NCBI RefSeq assembly: GCF_965196975.1
Contig: NZ_OZ239981.1
Coordinates: 2,108,001 to 2,172,000 of the forward strand
Length of the DNA stretch: 64,000 nucleotides
DNA from: Endozoicomonas sp965196975
Lineage (GTDB): Bacteria; Pseudomonadota; Gammaproteobacteria; Pseudomonadales; Endozoicomonadaceae
Direction: 5' to 3'
A model generated the notes under the pieces. The model was not told where the DNA came from, made no database searches, and was given only the letters and a program-made list of their open reading frames with translations. Shown one piece after another: positions 1 to 8,641 of this stretch (the first letter of the stretch is position 1; the number at the start of each line of letters is the position of its first letter). A program made the translations under genes and the position numbers.

Positions 1-1
1 T

Positions 2-400
2 GACGATATCGCGCTGCTGGTCGACATGTTTTGCTGTTTATTTGGTTTGGCGCGGGTTGGGCTGCGCATGCAAGTACTGGATCAGGCAATGTGCCCGAAA
101 TTTCATGTGGATCGAGTCCCCTGTCGCCTCGTGACGACTTATCAAGGTGTTGCAACGGAATGGTTACCCCATGAAACGGTTGATCACACAAAGTTGGGCC
201 AGGGAAGCCATGGCCAAACGGATGACCGCTCAGGCCTGTATCAGCAAAAACAGGCTATCCATCAACTTAACTGTGGTGATGTAGCGCTGTTGAAAGGGAC
301 GCTTTGGCAGGGGAATGAGAATGCAGGTTTGGTTCATCGCTCCCCGGTATTACCCGGTGCCGATAAACGCCTGCTATTAACGTTGGATTTCATTCATTGA
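2..400 (+). CDS. DUF1826 family protein, 5' end outside window
   Basis: The frame is open from the left edge, so only the C-terminal part (about 132 residues) is present and the true start lies outside. The stretch CPKFHVDR, the following CRLVTTYQG, then TEWLP and the downstream GDVALLKG and HRSP motifs match the DUF1826 family as I know it. DUF1826 genes in proteobacteria often belong to zinc-starvation (Zur) regulons beside COG0523 GTPases, but the neighbour that could confirm this is out of view. Its biochemical function is unknown. The gene ends before an inverted repeat and an IS insertion. Confidence 0.75.
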   Translation, partial: DDIALLVDMFCCLFGLARVGLRMQVLDQAMCPKFHVDRVPCRLVTTYQGVATEWLPHETVDHTKLGQGSHGQTDDRSGLYQQKQAIHQLNCGDVALLKGTLWQGNENAGLVHRSPVLPGADKRLLLTLDFIH

Positions 401-420
401 TGAAAATTCAATCAAAATAA

Positions 421-442
421 AAGCTCCGAGTCATCGGAGCTT
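421..442. terminator. Hairpin after the DUF1826 gene
   Basis: A perfect 9-bp inverted repeat (AAGCTCCGA / TCGGAGCTT) has a 4-nt loop. An A/T-rich tract lies on its left, so it would have a U-rich tail when read on the minus strand. On the plus strand the tail is poor. It is a plausible end signal for the upstream gene. The rest of 443-584 shows no gene. Confidence 0.45.
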
Positions 443-584
443 CATAGCCAATTAAAAAATAAAAATGGAATTAACGACAACGAATAACGATATAGAAACC
501 GTTTTAACTATAAAAAAAATATCCTGCAGCTAACCTTTAAATCGACACCCATCGTTAAAAAGCCCGTTAAAACGTTTTCCCGGA

Positions 585-1975
585 GGGTGCTCTCTCAATT
601 TGATAACTGACTCATAGGTTAGCTTCAACCTTTCCAGTCATGAACTCAGACCAAAGTTGTTCCCAGCGCCCCTTACTCTGGATCAGTGCTCTTGTTGTCA
701 AAAGCACTTCCGCTCCTGTTGCTTTCCACCTCATTCCAGAACCACATAATCGTTGCTTTACCAGAGTCTTACAAGCCGCTTCAGTAACTCCTGAACCTAT
801 TGGCCAATGGCGTTTAAGCGCCTGATGATAATTCATTAACTGGTGATTGTTTGTAAAATAGCTCACAGCTTTGTAGCGCTTCTCTGTCAGTGCGATTGTC
901 TTTTTCGGGAGCTCGGCTGATTCAATTTCCTGAAGGATTTTTTTGGCTGCTCCACGCTTGTTTTTCAAACTATGTAGCCTGTCTTCAAGCCACTGGTGTC
1001 GCTTCGCCTTACTGGTTGGAAACAGTGCTTCCGCTGCTCCAGCTAAATATTCAGATGCATGATAAAAATCGAGTATCTGCCCAGAGGTATGTTGTTTCAA
1101 ATAACTCCAGTTTTCTCTAGCCCCGTCAGCTACCCCGATGTATGTGGCATTTGGGTAGAGTCGTTTTAGATCTGCAATCTCCTCGTCGAGCTTGCTCATA
1201 AAGCTTTGTTTACCATACTCTGGCGAACTGGCTGTATATATCGTGTGGAGCCTGTCTCCATCTGCAGAATATAGGCTCAATGTCCCACACATGGCTTCCC
1301 TCCAGCCTTCTTCACAAAGCAGCATGCAGGTTCCATCCAGACCAATGGCTATTGTTTCAACAGGCTCTTTTAGTGGAGGAAGGTGGTAGTGAGTGTCTTG
1401 CTGGTCTTCAATTAATGCACCTACTCTGTCCGATAAATGCTTGATATAAGAATTTGAAAGCGTCCTTTGATGGTTGGTCTCAAAATCTTCTTTTACCGCA
1501 GGCGCTGGCATCTGGCTGTATTTCCAGGCGATAGACTTGGCAAATTTGGGGGTAGCTGAACCAATAATACCGGCACGAAGATCAAGTGCTGCCAGAGTAC
1601 TGCCACCTCTGACACCCTGATATACGGAGCGCTCCAAAGGTATACGACCGTATAAGGTTTCATAGTGCTTAAGAACCTTTCCTTTGTAGTTCCACTTCTG
1701 CTGATTAACGACGATAGGTTCTTTATTGGGTGATTCAAATAGCCCCAATAACTCTTTTGTTCCAAGCTGCCCGGCTTCATTGAGTGCACGCTGTAAACTA
1801 TCTTCAAGATTCAGCATGTTGCCTGAATCTATAGAAACTTCAATTTGCAAAACGATGCTTTTGGTAGAGCTGGAAATAACAGAAGCGGGCATGACAGTTA
1901 ACTATTATGAGTGGTGTTCCCATAGTAGCTGTGAAAATAGAGCACTATTGTTTCAATCATTCAGAGAGAGCACCC
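585..1975 (-). mobile_element. ISKra4-type insertion sequence, copy A (1391 bp)
   Basis: The element is bounded by GGGTGCTCTCTC and its reverse complement (12-bp terminal inverted repeat). The 8-bp target duplication TTCCCGGA lies at 577-584 and 1976-1983. It contains one transposase gene on the minus strand. It sits between the DUF1826 gene and the tct operon, interrupts no visible frame, and may displace the upstream part of the tct promoter region. Confidence 0.93.
612..1892 (-). CDS. ISKra4-family transposase (copy A)
   Basis: This 426-residue protein is the only gene of the 1391-bp element. Recognisable family blocks are IGLDGTCMLL (first acidic residue), a TLSLYSADGDRLHTIY segment, YIGVADGARENW with LDFYHASEYLAGA (second acidic region), and the C-terminal WPIGSGVTEAACKTLVKQR followed by CGSGMRW. 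This is the DDE-type arrangement of ISKra4 transposases. The start ATG lies 83 bp inside the inverted repeat. The same protein sequence occurs in all five complete copies in the window, which points to very recent spread. The family assignment comes from recall of conserved blocks, not from a search. Confidence 0.9.
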   Translation of the reverse strand: MPASVISSSTKSIVLQIEVSIDSGNMLNLEDSLQRALNEAGQLGTKELLGLFESPNKEPIVVNQQKWNYKGKVLKHYETLYGRIPLERSVYQGVRGGSTLAALDLRAGIIGSATPKFAKSIAWKYSQMPAPAVKEDFETNHQRTLSNSYIKHLSDRVGALIEDQQDTHYHLPPLKEPVETIAIGLDGTCMLLCEEGWREAMCGTLSLYSADGDRLHTIYTASSPEYGKQSFMSKLDEEIADLKRLYPNATYIGVADGARENWSYLKQHTSGQILDFYHASEYLAGAAEALFPTSKAKRHQWLEDRLHSLKNKRGAAKKILQEIESAELPKKTIALTEKRYKAVSYFTNNHQLMNYHQALKRHWPIGSGVTEAACKTLVKQRLCGSGMRWKATGAEVLLTTRALIQSKGRWEQLWSEFMTGKVEANL

Positions 1976-2028
1976 TTCCCGGATAAATCGAACGTATTTT
2001 GTACTGATCTTTTTTTGCCCAGAATTTC

Positions 2029-2071
2029 AAATGAAAGAAATCATTTTATTAAAATAAAATGACTTTCATTT
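2029..2071. promoter_or_regulatory. Nested dyad upstream of tctC, possible operator
   Basis: An 8-bp perfect palindrome (CATTTTAT, 4-nt loop, ATAAAATG; 2042-2061) is flanked by a second inverted pair, AAATGAAA (2029-2036) and TTTCATTT (2064-2071). It lies about 115-155 bp before the tctC start, in the only intergenic space between the IS element and the transporter operon. A role as regulator binding site is inference; the sequence is very A/T rich. Confidence 0.4.
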
Positions 2072-2185
2072 TCATAAAAAATGGCACATCAATTTAATGC
2101 GTACAACATTTACAGATGACACATATCAATAAATCCTAACAGATCACTTCATATACTCACGCCGGTAAACAACCGGGTTTTCTCC

Positions 2186-3127
2186 ATGAAAATGAAATTT
2201 AAAGCGGCTGTTGGCATTGCCCTTCTCAGCCTGAGCTCTGCATTTGCTTTTGCGTCTGCTGATAATTATCCAGCCAGAAACGTTCGTTTAATTGTTCCCT
2301 TTGGTGCCGGTGGTGGTACTGATGCGGTGGCCAGGGCACTGGCAAAATACGCAGAACCACACCTTGGGCAACCCATTGCCATCATGAACAGAACCGGTGG
2401 TGCTGGCGGCGTTGGCATGACCGCTGGTGCTAATTCCAGACCCGATGGCTACACCATTACCATGGTCACCAGAGAACTGGCCTCTTTACCGAAAATGGGA
2501 TTAATGCAGGCTGACAGCGAAGACTTCAAAATGGTCAGGCTGGTCAACCTTGACCCTGCCATTGTGACGGTCCGTGCAGACAGCCAGTACACGACCATGG
2601 CTGAAATCATTGACGAGGCCAAAAAGAATCCAGGGCGTATTCAATTCGCTTCAACCGCAAAACCCAACTTCTATATTCTGGCCATTGAGCAGAATCAGAA
2701 TGTGACCTTTAACCAGATTCCATTTAATGGTGCATCCGAAGCCACTACTGCGGTTATGGGTGGTCACGTTGCGTTCACCATTACCGGACCGGGTGAAGTC
2801 AAAGCTCAGCTGGACTCAGGCCAGCTGAAACCACTGGCCGTACTGGCAGAGAATCGTCTGTCGTCCATGCCTGACGTCCCCACCATGAAAGAACTGGGTT
2901 ACGATGTGGTTTCCGGAACCTGGCGCGGTATCGCCGTTCCTTCCAGAACACCAGACGCCATTGTTGATAAACTGGAAGACGCATTTGCCAAAGCGGTAAA
3001 AGAAGAAGGCTTTGTCAGCTTTATGGAAAAAGGGAACTTCTTTATTGAAGACAAATCTTCCGAGTCATTCACTCAGTTTATTGCTGAAGATACTCAATCC
3101 CTGAATACCATCATTGAAAAAATGTAA
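2186..3127 (+). CDS. tctC: Tripartite tricarboxylate transporter substrate-binding protein (TctC/Bug family)
   Basis: This 313-residue periplasmic binding protein begins with a signal peptide (about residues 1-25, MKMKFKAAVGIALLSLSSAFAF then ASA). Family motifs are NVRLIVPFGAGGGTD near residue 35 and GGVGM(T) near residue 75, with the DVPT block in the C-terminal lobe. Such proteins bind carboxylates and hand them to TctA/TctB. The gene is first in a tctC-tctB-tctA order, followed by an RraA-like aldolase and a short-chain dehydrogenase. The substrate is therefore probably a hydroxylated or branched di- or tricarboxylate; this cannot be read from the sequence. Confidence 0.9.
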   Translation: MKMKFKAAVGIALLSLSSAFAFASADNYPARNVRLIVPFGAGGGTDAVARALAKYAEPHLGQPIAIMNRTGGAGGVGMTAGANSRPDGYTITMVTRELASLPKMGLMQADSEDFKMVRLVNLDPAIVTVRADSQYTTMAEIIDEAKKNPGRIQFASTAKPNFYILAIEQNQNVTFNQIPFNGASEATTAVMGGHVAFTITGPGEVKAQLDSGQLKPLAVLAENRLSSMPDVPTMKELGYDVVSGTWRGIAVPSRTPDAIVDKLEDAFAKAVKEEGFVSFMEKGNFFIEDKSSESFTQFIAEDTQSLNTIIEKM

Positions 3128-3136
3128 ACACTGAAC

Positions 3137-3196
3137 GCCTGTTTGAATCACATTGCTGAGCAAATGAATCCATCATTTCCAGCGATTTAAACAGGC
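3137..3196. other. Intercistronic stem tctC-tctB
   Basis: The inverted repeat GCCTGTTT (3137-3144) and AAACAGGC (3189-3196) spans the gap between the tctC stop and the tctB start. Such stems often protect the 3' end of the abundant binding-protein message. There is no U-run, so a strong terminator is unlikely. Confidence 0.4.
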
Positions 3197-3234
3197 AGTT
3201 CCCTCCCCCTTTATTTGTTTAAGATGAATCCGCT

Positions 3235-3700
3235 ATGGAAAAGTTCAAAGGTCCACAGCTGACCATTGTGCTGTACTCTTTTCTTTTTCTTTTTATTTTT
3301 GCATTGTCTTTTTTTTACCTGGCAACGACATTTCCGGTACCCTCCATTGGTAACCATACGCTGGGGCCTGGCTTTTACCCGTCATTGATTTCTGCTGCGC
3401 TGATTGTGTTAATTACGACTCAGGTCGTATTTGACCTGAAGCAGAACAAACTGTTCAACCAGGAAATCATTTCCGTGGCGCCCCGTATGGATGTTCTCCA
3501 TTCTGGCCGGATACGCCGTTGCCATGTACCTGATTGGCTATCTGGCAGCCACCATCCTCTGCTTTGCGCTCATTCTCTTTATGTTAGGGGTCAGAAACTG
3601 GCTCTGGTATCTGGCTGCCCCGATATTTTCCTATGGCCTGAACGTTGTGTTTGCTGACATCTTTCTCGTATTTCTGCCATCAGGCCTGCTGTTTCAATAG
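3235..3700 (+). pseudogene. tctB: TctB small membrane subunit, frameshifted
   Basis: The first frame (3235 to about 3485) encodes MEKFKG..., a membrane segment FLFLFIFALSFFYLA and the TctB motif GPGFYPSLI. It then turns into non-homologous sequence. The second half of a normal TctB (ILAGYAVAMYLIGYLAATILCFALILFMLG, ending PSGLLFQ) is in the +1-related frame at about 3491-3700. The joint is near 3480-3495, next to a CCCC run. Joined, the product would be about 154 residues, normal for TctB. It is either a frameshift mutation or a sequence error at the homopolymer. If real, the transporter is probably non-functional. Confidence 0.85.
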
Positions 3701-3711
3701 GGACGTGACTT

Positions 3712-5214
3712 ATGTTTGAACTTTTACTTCAGGGATTACAGAGCACGTTACAGCCGGGCATTTTCCTGCTGTTGCTGGCCGGTGTCACTGGCGGCATCAT
3801 TATCGGCTCACTCCCGGGGCTGACAGCGACCATGGGCGTTGCCATCATGCTGCCCTTCACCTTCGGCATGGGTCCCAATGCCTCACTGGCCATGTTGATC
3901 GGCGTCTATGTGGGAGCGATTTATGGCGGTTCCATTCCGGCAATCCTACTGCGGACGCCGGGTACACCGGCATCCGCTGCGACCGTTCTGGATGGGCACC
4001 AACTGGTGCAACAAGGGCATGCCGCCAAAGCATTAAGTATCTCGGTCGTATGTTCATTTATGGGAGGCTTGATCAGTACCATCATGTTGATCACGCTTTC
4101 CCCGATGCTGGCGGGATTTGCCCTGAAATTCAGTGCCCCGGAATACTTGATGCTGGCCGTATTCGGTCTGACCATTATCGGTAGCATCTCATCGAAAAGC
4201 CTGGTCAAAGGTCTGATCAGTGGTTTCATCGGTCTGGCCATCGCCTGCATTGGTCTGGACCCTATCACCAGTACGCCACGTTACACCTTCGGCATCATGG
4301 AACTGTACAATGGCCTGTCGATTATTCCGGTGCTGATTGGTCTCTTCGCGATTTCAGAGTGTCTGCTCCAGTCCGAACAGATCGTTAAAGAAGCAAGTCA
4401 AAAAGCACTGACCTTCAGTCATAAACTGTTCAGCTATCCAGAGTTTCGTAAATTCTTCCCCTCTGCGCTGAAAAGCAGTCTGATGGGTACCTGTATTGGA
4501 GCAGTCCCTGGTGCTGGCGCCGATATTGCGGCCTTTGTCTGCTACAACGAGGCCCGTCGCAGCAGCAAGAACCCGGAAAACTTTGGTAAAGGTGCTCTGG
4601 AAGGTATCGCGGCTGCCGAGTCCGGCAACAACGGTGTCACCGGCGGCGCACTGGTGCCACTGCTCACGCTTGGCGTACCCGGTGATGCCGTCGCCGCCAT
4701 TCTGCTGGGCGCATTAACCATCCAGGGCATCGCGCCTGGTCCCATGCTGTTCCAGAACAGCCCGGACATTGTCTACGGTCTGTTCAGCTCCATGCTGGTT
4801 GCCAACATCCTGATGCTGATTGTCGGCCTGGCCGGGATTAAAATTTTCTGTCGGATCGTGGAGATTCCAAAGGCACTGATCATCCCGATGATCGCCCTGC
4901 TCTCCGTGGTTGGCGCCTACTCCATGAACAACAGCATGTTCGATGTGGCCGTAGCACTCGCCTTTGGTTTACTGGGTTATCTGCTGACCAAAATTGAAAT
5001 ACCGCTGTCGCCCATTGTGCTGGCCGTAATTCTCGGGCCCATGGCAGAAACCAACCTGAGAAAATCCCTGATGATGTACGAAGGGTCCTGGAGCTTCCTC
5101 TATGACCGTCCCATTGTGCTGATCTTCGTACTGCTTTCAGCCCTGTCTTTATACAGCACCTGGCGGATTAAACGCAGGATTCAATCCAACACCAGCCCTC
5201 AGCTGGCCGTCTGA
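3712..5214 (+). CDS. tctA: Tripartite tricarboxylate transporter large membrane subunit TctA
   Basis: This 500-residue polytopic membrane protein is of full TctA length. The early GGIIIGSLPGLTATMGVAIMLPFTF block and the central GAVPGAGADIAAFVCYNEARRSSK...EGIAAAESGNN block are diagnostic TctA motifs. About eleven hydrophobic segments follow one another. It starts 11 bp after the tctB frame ends and is itself intact, which makes the tctB frameshift stand out. It forms the substrate channel and depends on TctC and TctB. Confidence 0.95.
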   Translation: MFELLLQGLQSTLQPGIFLLLLAGVTGGIIIGSLPGLTATMGVAIMLPFTFGMGPNASLAMLIGVYVGAIYGGSIPAILLRTPGTPASAATVLDGHQLVQQGHAAKALSISVVCSFMGGLISTIMLITLSPMLAGFALKFSAPEYLMLAVFGLTIIGSISSKSLVKGLISGFIGLAIACIGLDPITSTPRYTFGIMELYNGLSIIPVLIGLFAISECLLQSEQIVKEASQKALTFSHKLFSYPEFRKFFPSALKSSLMGTCIGAVPGAGADIAAFVCYNEARRSSKNPENFGKGALEGIAAAESGNNGVTGGALVPLLTLGVPGDAVAAILLGALTIQGIAPGPMLFQNSPDIVYGLFSSMLVANILMLIVGLAGIKIFCRIVEIPKALIIPMIALLSVVGAYSMNNSMFDVAVALAFGLLGYLLTKIEIPLSPIVLAVILGPMAETNLRKSLMMYEGSWSFLYDRPIVLIFVLLSALSLYSTWRIKRRIQSNTSPQLAV

Positions 5215-5220
5215 TACAAC

Positions 5221-5245
5221 AGCCTGCACCCAAGCGGTGCAGGCT
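5221..5245 (+). terminator. Hairpin between tctA and the aldolase gene
   Basis: A perfect 10-bp stem, AGCCTGCACC / GGTGCAGGCT, has a 5-nt loop and is followed by TCTCCATT, a weak pyrimidine tail. It sits 6 bp after the tctA stop and 39 bp before the next start, so it may act as a partial terminator or a stability element inside the operon. Confidence 0.5.
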
Positions 5246-5283
5246 TCTCCATTGATTTCTATTCACTGACAGGCAATGACACC

Positions 5284-5982
5284 ATGCACGTTTATTGGCA
5301 AGACGATGACCAGCTGTTCCAGATGGCGCGGACCGAACTGTTTACCGCACTGGTTGGCGACATCATGGATGACCTGGGGTACACGACACAGTTTTTACCC
5401 CCGGAAATCAAAGTACAGAACGAGAAGCACATCATCATTGGCCGGGCCATGACCGTGCTGGAAACGGATGTGGTGCAGGTGCCAGCCGATTCATCAGTCA
5501 ACAATCCGGTAACCGCCAAAGATTTCGGTTTGATGTTCGAAGCGCTGGACTCACTCAAAAAGAATGAGGTGTACATCTGCTCCGGCTCATCGCCAACCTA
5601 CGCGCTCTGGGGCGGGTTGATGAGCACCCGGGCGAAATACCTTCAGGCAGCCGGTGCCGTGGTCAACGGCTACTGCCGTGACATTCGGGAAATCAACGCA
5701 CTGGACTTTCCCATCGCCTCCATGGGCAGCTACGCCCAGGACCAGAAGGTTCGAGGTAAGGTTATGGATTACGGCATTCCCATTCTATTTGGTGCCGTTC
5801 GCGTCAACCCGGGTGATATCGTCTTTGCCGATATTGATGGCACCGTGATTATTCCCAAAGCAATCGAAGAAAAAGTCTTTATGGGCGCCTTTGAAAAAGC
5901 CCGTGCTGAAAAGCGTGTGCTCAATGCGCTAAAAGAAGGCATGTCCACAGTTGAGGCTTACACAACGTTTGGTGTGATGTAA
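5284..5982 (+). CDS. RraA-like family protein, probable oxaloacid aldolase or decarboxylase
   Basis: This 232-residue protein has the RraA/HMG-aldolase fold signatures: an early GDIMDDLG motif, then AGAVVNGYCRDIREI near residues 120-135, with the Arg-Asp pair that in HMG/CHA aldolases handles the pyruvyl group. GDIVFADIDGTVIIPK is the family's C-terminal block. Members cleave 4-hydroxy-4-methyl-2-oxoglutarate or related acids; others bind RNase E (RraA proper). Because it follows tctA and precedes a dehydrogenase, a catabolic role on the imported acid is more likely. The substrate is inferred only. Confidence 0.85.
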   Translation: MHVYWQDDDQLFQMARTELFTALVGDIMDDLGYTTQFLPPEIKVQNEKHIIIGRAMTVLETDVVQVPADSSVNNPVTAKDFGLMFEALDSLKKNEVYICSGSSPTYALWGGLMSTRAKYLQAAGAVVNGYCRDIREINALDFPIASMGSYAQDQKVRGKVMDYGIPILFGAVRVNPGDIVFADIDGTVIIPKAIEEKVFMGAFEKARAEKRVLNALKEGMSTVEAYTTFGVM

Positions 5983-6028
5983 CCCACCAGCATGCGGTAC
6001 CACTTATTCAACACGTTACTGACTGTTA

Positions 6029-6811
6029 ATGATGATGTTCAACGATTTAAAAGATAAACGGGTATTGATTACCGGCTCAACGGCGGGCATTGGTCTGGCG
6101 GTTGCCAGAACCTTTGCCAGATACGGTGCAAAAATCGCCATCAACGGCTCCCGGAAAGATCAGCAGATTGACGCCCTTCTTGAAGAACTGAATGGACTGG
6201 GTAGCGAGACCATTTTTATTCAGGCTAACCTGACCCAGACACCGGAATGTGAAAGGCTGATTGGAGAATTTATCGCCCATTACGGAGGGCTGGACATTCT
6301 GATCAACAACGCCGGTGGTCTTGGTGGCCGCAATAATCTGGAAGAGATTACCGATGACTTTTACGACCGGGTAATGGACCTGAATGCCCGCTCGGTTCTG
6401 ATGGTCACCAAATACGCCATCCCCCACCTGCGTCAATCGGCGGTTGAGTCAGGGGAAACCGCCTGTGTGATCAGCACAGGCTCCATAGCCGGAAGAGAAG
6501 GCGGCGGTGTGGGTGCCGGTATTTATGCTGCCTCCAAAGCGTGGTTACACGACATTCATCGTAACTGGGTCAAGGAGTTCACTAAAGACCATATCCGCTT
6601 CAATATTGTCTCACCGGGCACCATCGATACCGCCTTTCATGATGGCAAAAGTGATGAACTGAAAGAAAAGATTGCCGGATCCATCGCCATGGTTCGTTTC
6701 GGACGCATTGAAGAGGTTGCCCCCTCTTACGCCTTCTTTGCCTCTCATGCCTGCAGCGGTTACATCACCGGCCAGATTCTGGACGTAAACGGCGGACAAC
6801 TGGCACCGTAA
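6029..6811 (+). CDS. Short-chain dehydrogenase/reductase (SDR)
   Basis: This 260-residue classical SDR has the Rossmann motif TGSTAGIGLAVA near residue 16, NNAGG near residue 92, the catalytic Ser-Tyr-Lys with YAASKAW (Tyr about 168, Lys about 172), and SPGTIDT after it. The C-terminal SGYITGQILDVNGGQ is standard. Three consecutive ATG codons make the exact start uncertain by two residues. As last gene of the tct cluster it probably oxidises or reduces a hydroxy acid of the same pathway. A strong hairpin terminator follows. Confidence 0.92.
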   Translation: MMMFNDLKDKRVLITGSTAGIGLAVARTFARYGAKIAINGSRKDQQIDALLEELNGLGSETIFIQANLTQTPECERLIGEFIAHYGGLDILINNAGGLGGRNNLEEITDDFYDRVMDLNARSVLMVTKYAIPHLRQSAVESGETACVISTGSIAGREGGGVGAGIYAASKAWLHDIHRNWVKEFTKDHIRFNIVSPGTIDTAFHDGKSDELKEKIAGSIAMVRFGRIEEVAPSYAFFASHACSGYITGQILDVNGGQLAP

Positions 6812-6813
6812 TA

Positions 6814-6850
6814 AAACGACCATGACTCAGGTATTGAGTCATGGTCGTTT
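6814..6850 (+). terminator. Terminator hairpin at the end of the tct cluster
   Basis: A perfect 16-bp inverted repeat (AAACGACCATGACTCA and its complement) with a 5-nt loop begins 3 bp after the SDR stop codon. The stem starts with A's and ends with TTT, so it could work in both directions. A convergent gene ends at 6934. Confidence 0.75.
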
Positions 6851-6933
6851 CAATTCTCATACCGTGGGAGAACCTTCCGAGGCGGTGAACCACGTTAATC
6901 CACCAACAGGGCTCGAGTTATCGAAGCCCCTTT

Positions 6934-8148
6934 TCAGGCTTTCGTTGTGGAGCGAAGCAGCTCGATTCGCCGCTTCATCATATCCTGATGGGAGCCTTCG
7001 TTAACCACACTATCCAGCACCAGGGCGAGATGCTCTTTTAAATGCTGTCGCAAACTCCCGGGCGTCTCATCGGAGGTGTACCGGTCAACAACCTGCTCCA
7101 GGGCCGTGGTAATCAGGCTTGCTGAGTTCAGTATTTCAGCCGCAAATTTGGGTTCACCCGCTTTCAGCGCGGCAATGGCCTGCTTCAATTTTTCCACCGC
7201 CTCTTTCTGCTGATCTTCTCGGACCTGGTCTTCCCGCAACCGCTCTTTCAACAGTTCCAGAAACTCGGTATTGCTCATCGCTTTCAGAGACAACAGAATC
7301 CCTCTCTGAACGGATAACACACCCTCAAGGTAGGCTTCACGGGTTCTGACCAGTGGATCCAGGCCAATACCCAGCCGCTGAGACAACAGACTTAACCGCA
7401 CCTGCTCCGGTATGCCGTATAGGTCGGCACTCTGCTGCTGTACCTCCTTATCGCCATCCACTGCGGCTCCCCCACGCTCCCGATTAAGAACAACAATGTC
7501 ATCAATAAGCCTTTGCACCGCCAGTGACCCCAGTTTCGCTACCGAGGGGGATGCATTCAAGGCAGCCACACTGAGGGCTTGTACTGGCGCTGAGAGTGCT
7601 GCTCCGGGCGTTTGCTGGATCGATGCGGCCACTTGCCGGATGCTGTTCTCGTAATCACCCACCACACGGGCAGCATCCGTGGATGCTGGCAACCCGGCCT
7701 GCACACTCGCCACCATCGCCTGCAATGAGGAAGAATCACTGCCCGATGACGATGGGCTCGTGGAGCTCTGTTCACGGGTCTGCGGCTGCGCCACTCCCCC
7801 ACGGGAGTCTGACGACTCACCAACCAGAGGCGCGTTAGCGTCTTCCTCTAATTCCTGATCCAGGGCATCTCTGACGGTCAGTGCGGTTGACTGAAGCCCA
7901 TTGATATCCTCAGCAGAGACTTCCCGTGAACCTGAAGATGCCGCGGGTAAAGTGGGCACAGGGATCGGCTGTGAGGTAAGGAGTTCATTAACCGTACCCG
8001 CATCACGTTGTGACACGGTGTTGGTCTGGTCATAACCCCGGTTGATCGTTTCAGTCGCGGCTTTGACCTGCTCTCTGGCAACAAGCTCTGCCAGTGTTGC
8101 CTCCAGCTGCTTCGTCTGTAGATCACCCGCTCCTGATACGTCACTCAT
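6934..8148 (-). CDS. Putative type III secretion substrate (translocator or effector), cognate to the adjacent chaperone
   Basis: The 404-residue product from the ATG at 8148 is chosen because AAGGAG plus a second GAAGGA precede that ATG and it lies just after the chaperone stop. An upstream in-frame start at 8196 would overlap the chaperone gene. The protein is rich in Ser, Gln, Ala and Glu and has a long Ser-rich linker (roughly residues 100-150). Its C-terminal half is strongly helical and charged (ELLKERLREDQVREDQQKEAVEKLK region), probably coiled coil. No clear membrane hairpin like that of IpaB is seen. The role is inferred from its place behind a SycD-type chaperone gene; the family is not recognised. 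Confidence 0.55.
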   Translation of the reverse strand: MSDVSGAGDLQTKQLEATLAELVAREQVKAATETINRGYDQTNTVSQRDAGTVNELLTSQPIPVPTLPAASSGSREVSAEDINGLQSTALTVRDALDQELEEDANAPLVGESSDSRGGVAQPQTREQSSTSPSSSGSDSSSLQAMVASVQAGLPASTDAARVVGDYENSIRQVAASIQQTPGAALSAPVQALSVAALNASPSVAKLGSLAVQRLIDDIVVLNRERGGAAVDGDKEVQQQSADLYGIPEQVRLSLLSQRLGIGLDPLVRTREAYLEGVLSVQRGILLSLKAMSNTEFLELLKERLREDQVREDQQKEAVEKLKQAIAALKAGEPKFAAEILNSASLITTALEQVVDRYTSDETPGSLRQHLKEHLALVLDSVVNEGSHQDMMKRRIELLRSTTKA

Positions 8149-8161
8149 TCCTTCGCTCCTT

Positions 8162-8641
8162 TCAGTGCTCTGACAGCTCTTGAACAATGGTGTCAACCCG
8201 GTTGATATACGGGCTGGTCATGCCTGCATCACTGGCCATCAACGCAGCAGCCCGGTAGGCCAGCGCCGCTTTGGAATGCTCGTGCAATGCGGCATAGCAG
8301 TCGCCAACGTATATCATCGGGTGCGGATCATTACCGCCCAGCGAGACGGCATAAAGGTAGGTATCAATGGCATCGCCATACAGGCTCAGCATTTGCTGGC
8401 AGGCGCCAAGCCCGGTAAAAAAGCGGGGATTCCACTGATTATAAAGACAGAGAAATTGAAAAAGGCGGGCGGCTTGGGAAAACTGACCGTTATTGTATTT
8501 CAGATAAGCCAGCTCATAGACGGCTTCCAGTGTCTCGGCACTGATGTCACTGGCTTCGGCCAGGCTTCCCCCCCGAGCCAGATAATCCCCGACGACGGCC
8601 ATGGTCTGGGCATCGGATGCGCTCAATAATGAATCGTTCAT
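8162..8641 (-). CDS. SycD/LcrH-family type III secretion chaperone
   Basis: This 159-residue TPR protein carries the signature of class II translocator chaperones: YELAYLKYNNGQFSQAARLFQFLCLYNQWNPRFFTGLGACQQ and then a second repeat, Y..AVSLGGNDPHPMIYVGDCYAAL. LcrH/SycD bind hydrophobic translocators in the cytosol before secretion. It stops 13 bp before the start of the probable substrate gene, so the two form an operon. No other secretion genes are in the window, so this is an outlying operon or the edge of a locus. Confidence 0.85.
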   Translation of the reverse strand: MNDSLLSASDAQTMAVVGDYLARGGSLAEASDISAETLEAVYELAYLKYNNGQFSQAARLFQFLCLYNQWNPRFFTGLGACQQMLSLYGDAIDTYLYAVSLGGNDPHPMIYVGDCYAALHEHSKAALAYRAAALMASDAGMTSPYINRVDTIVQELSEH

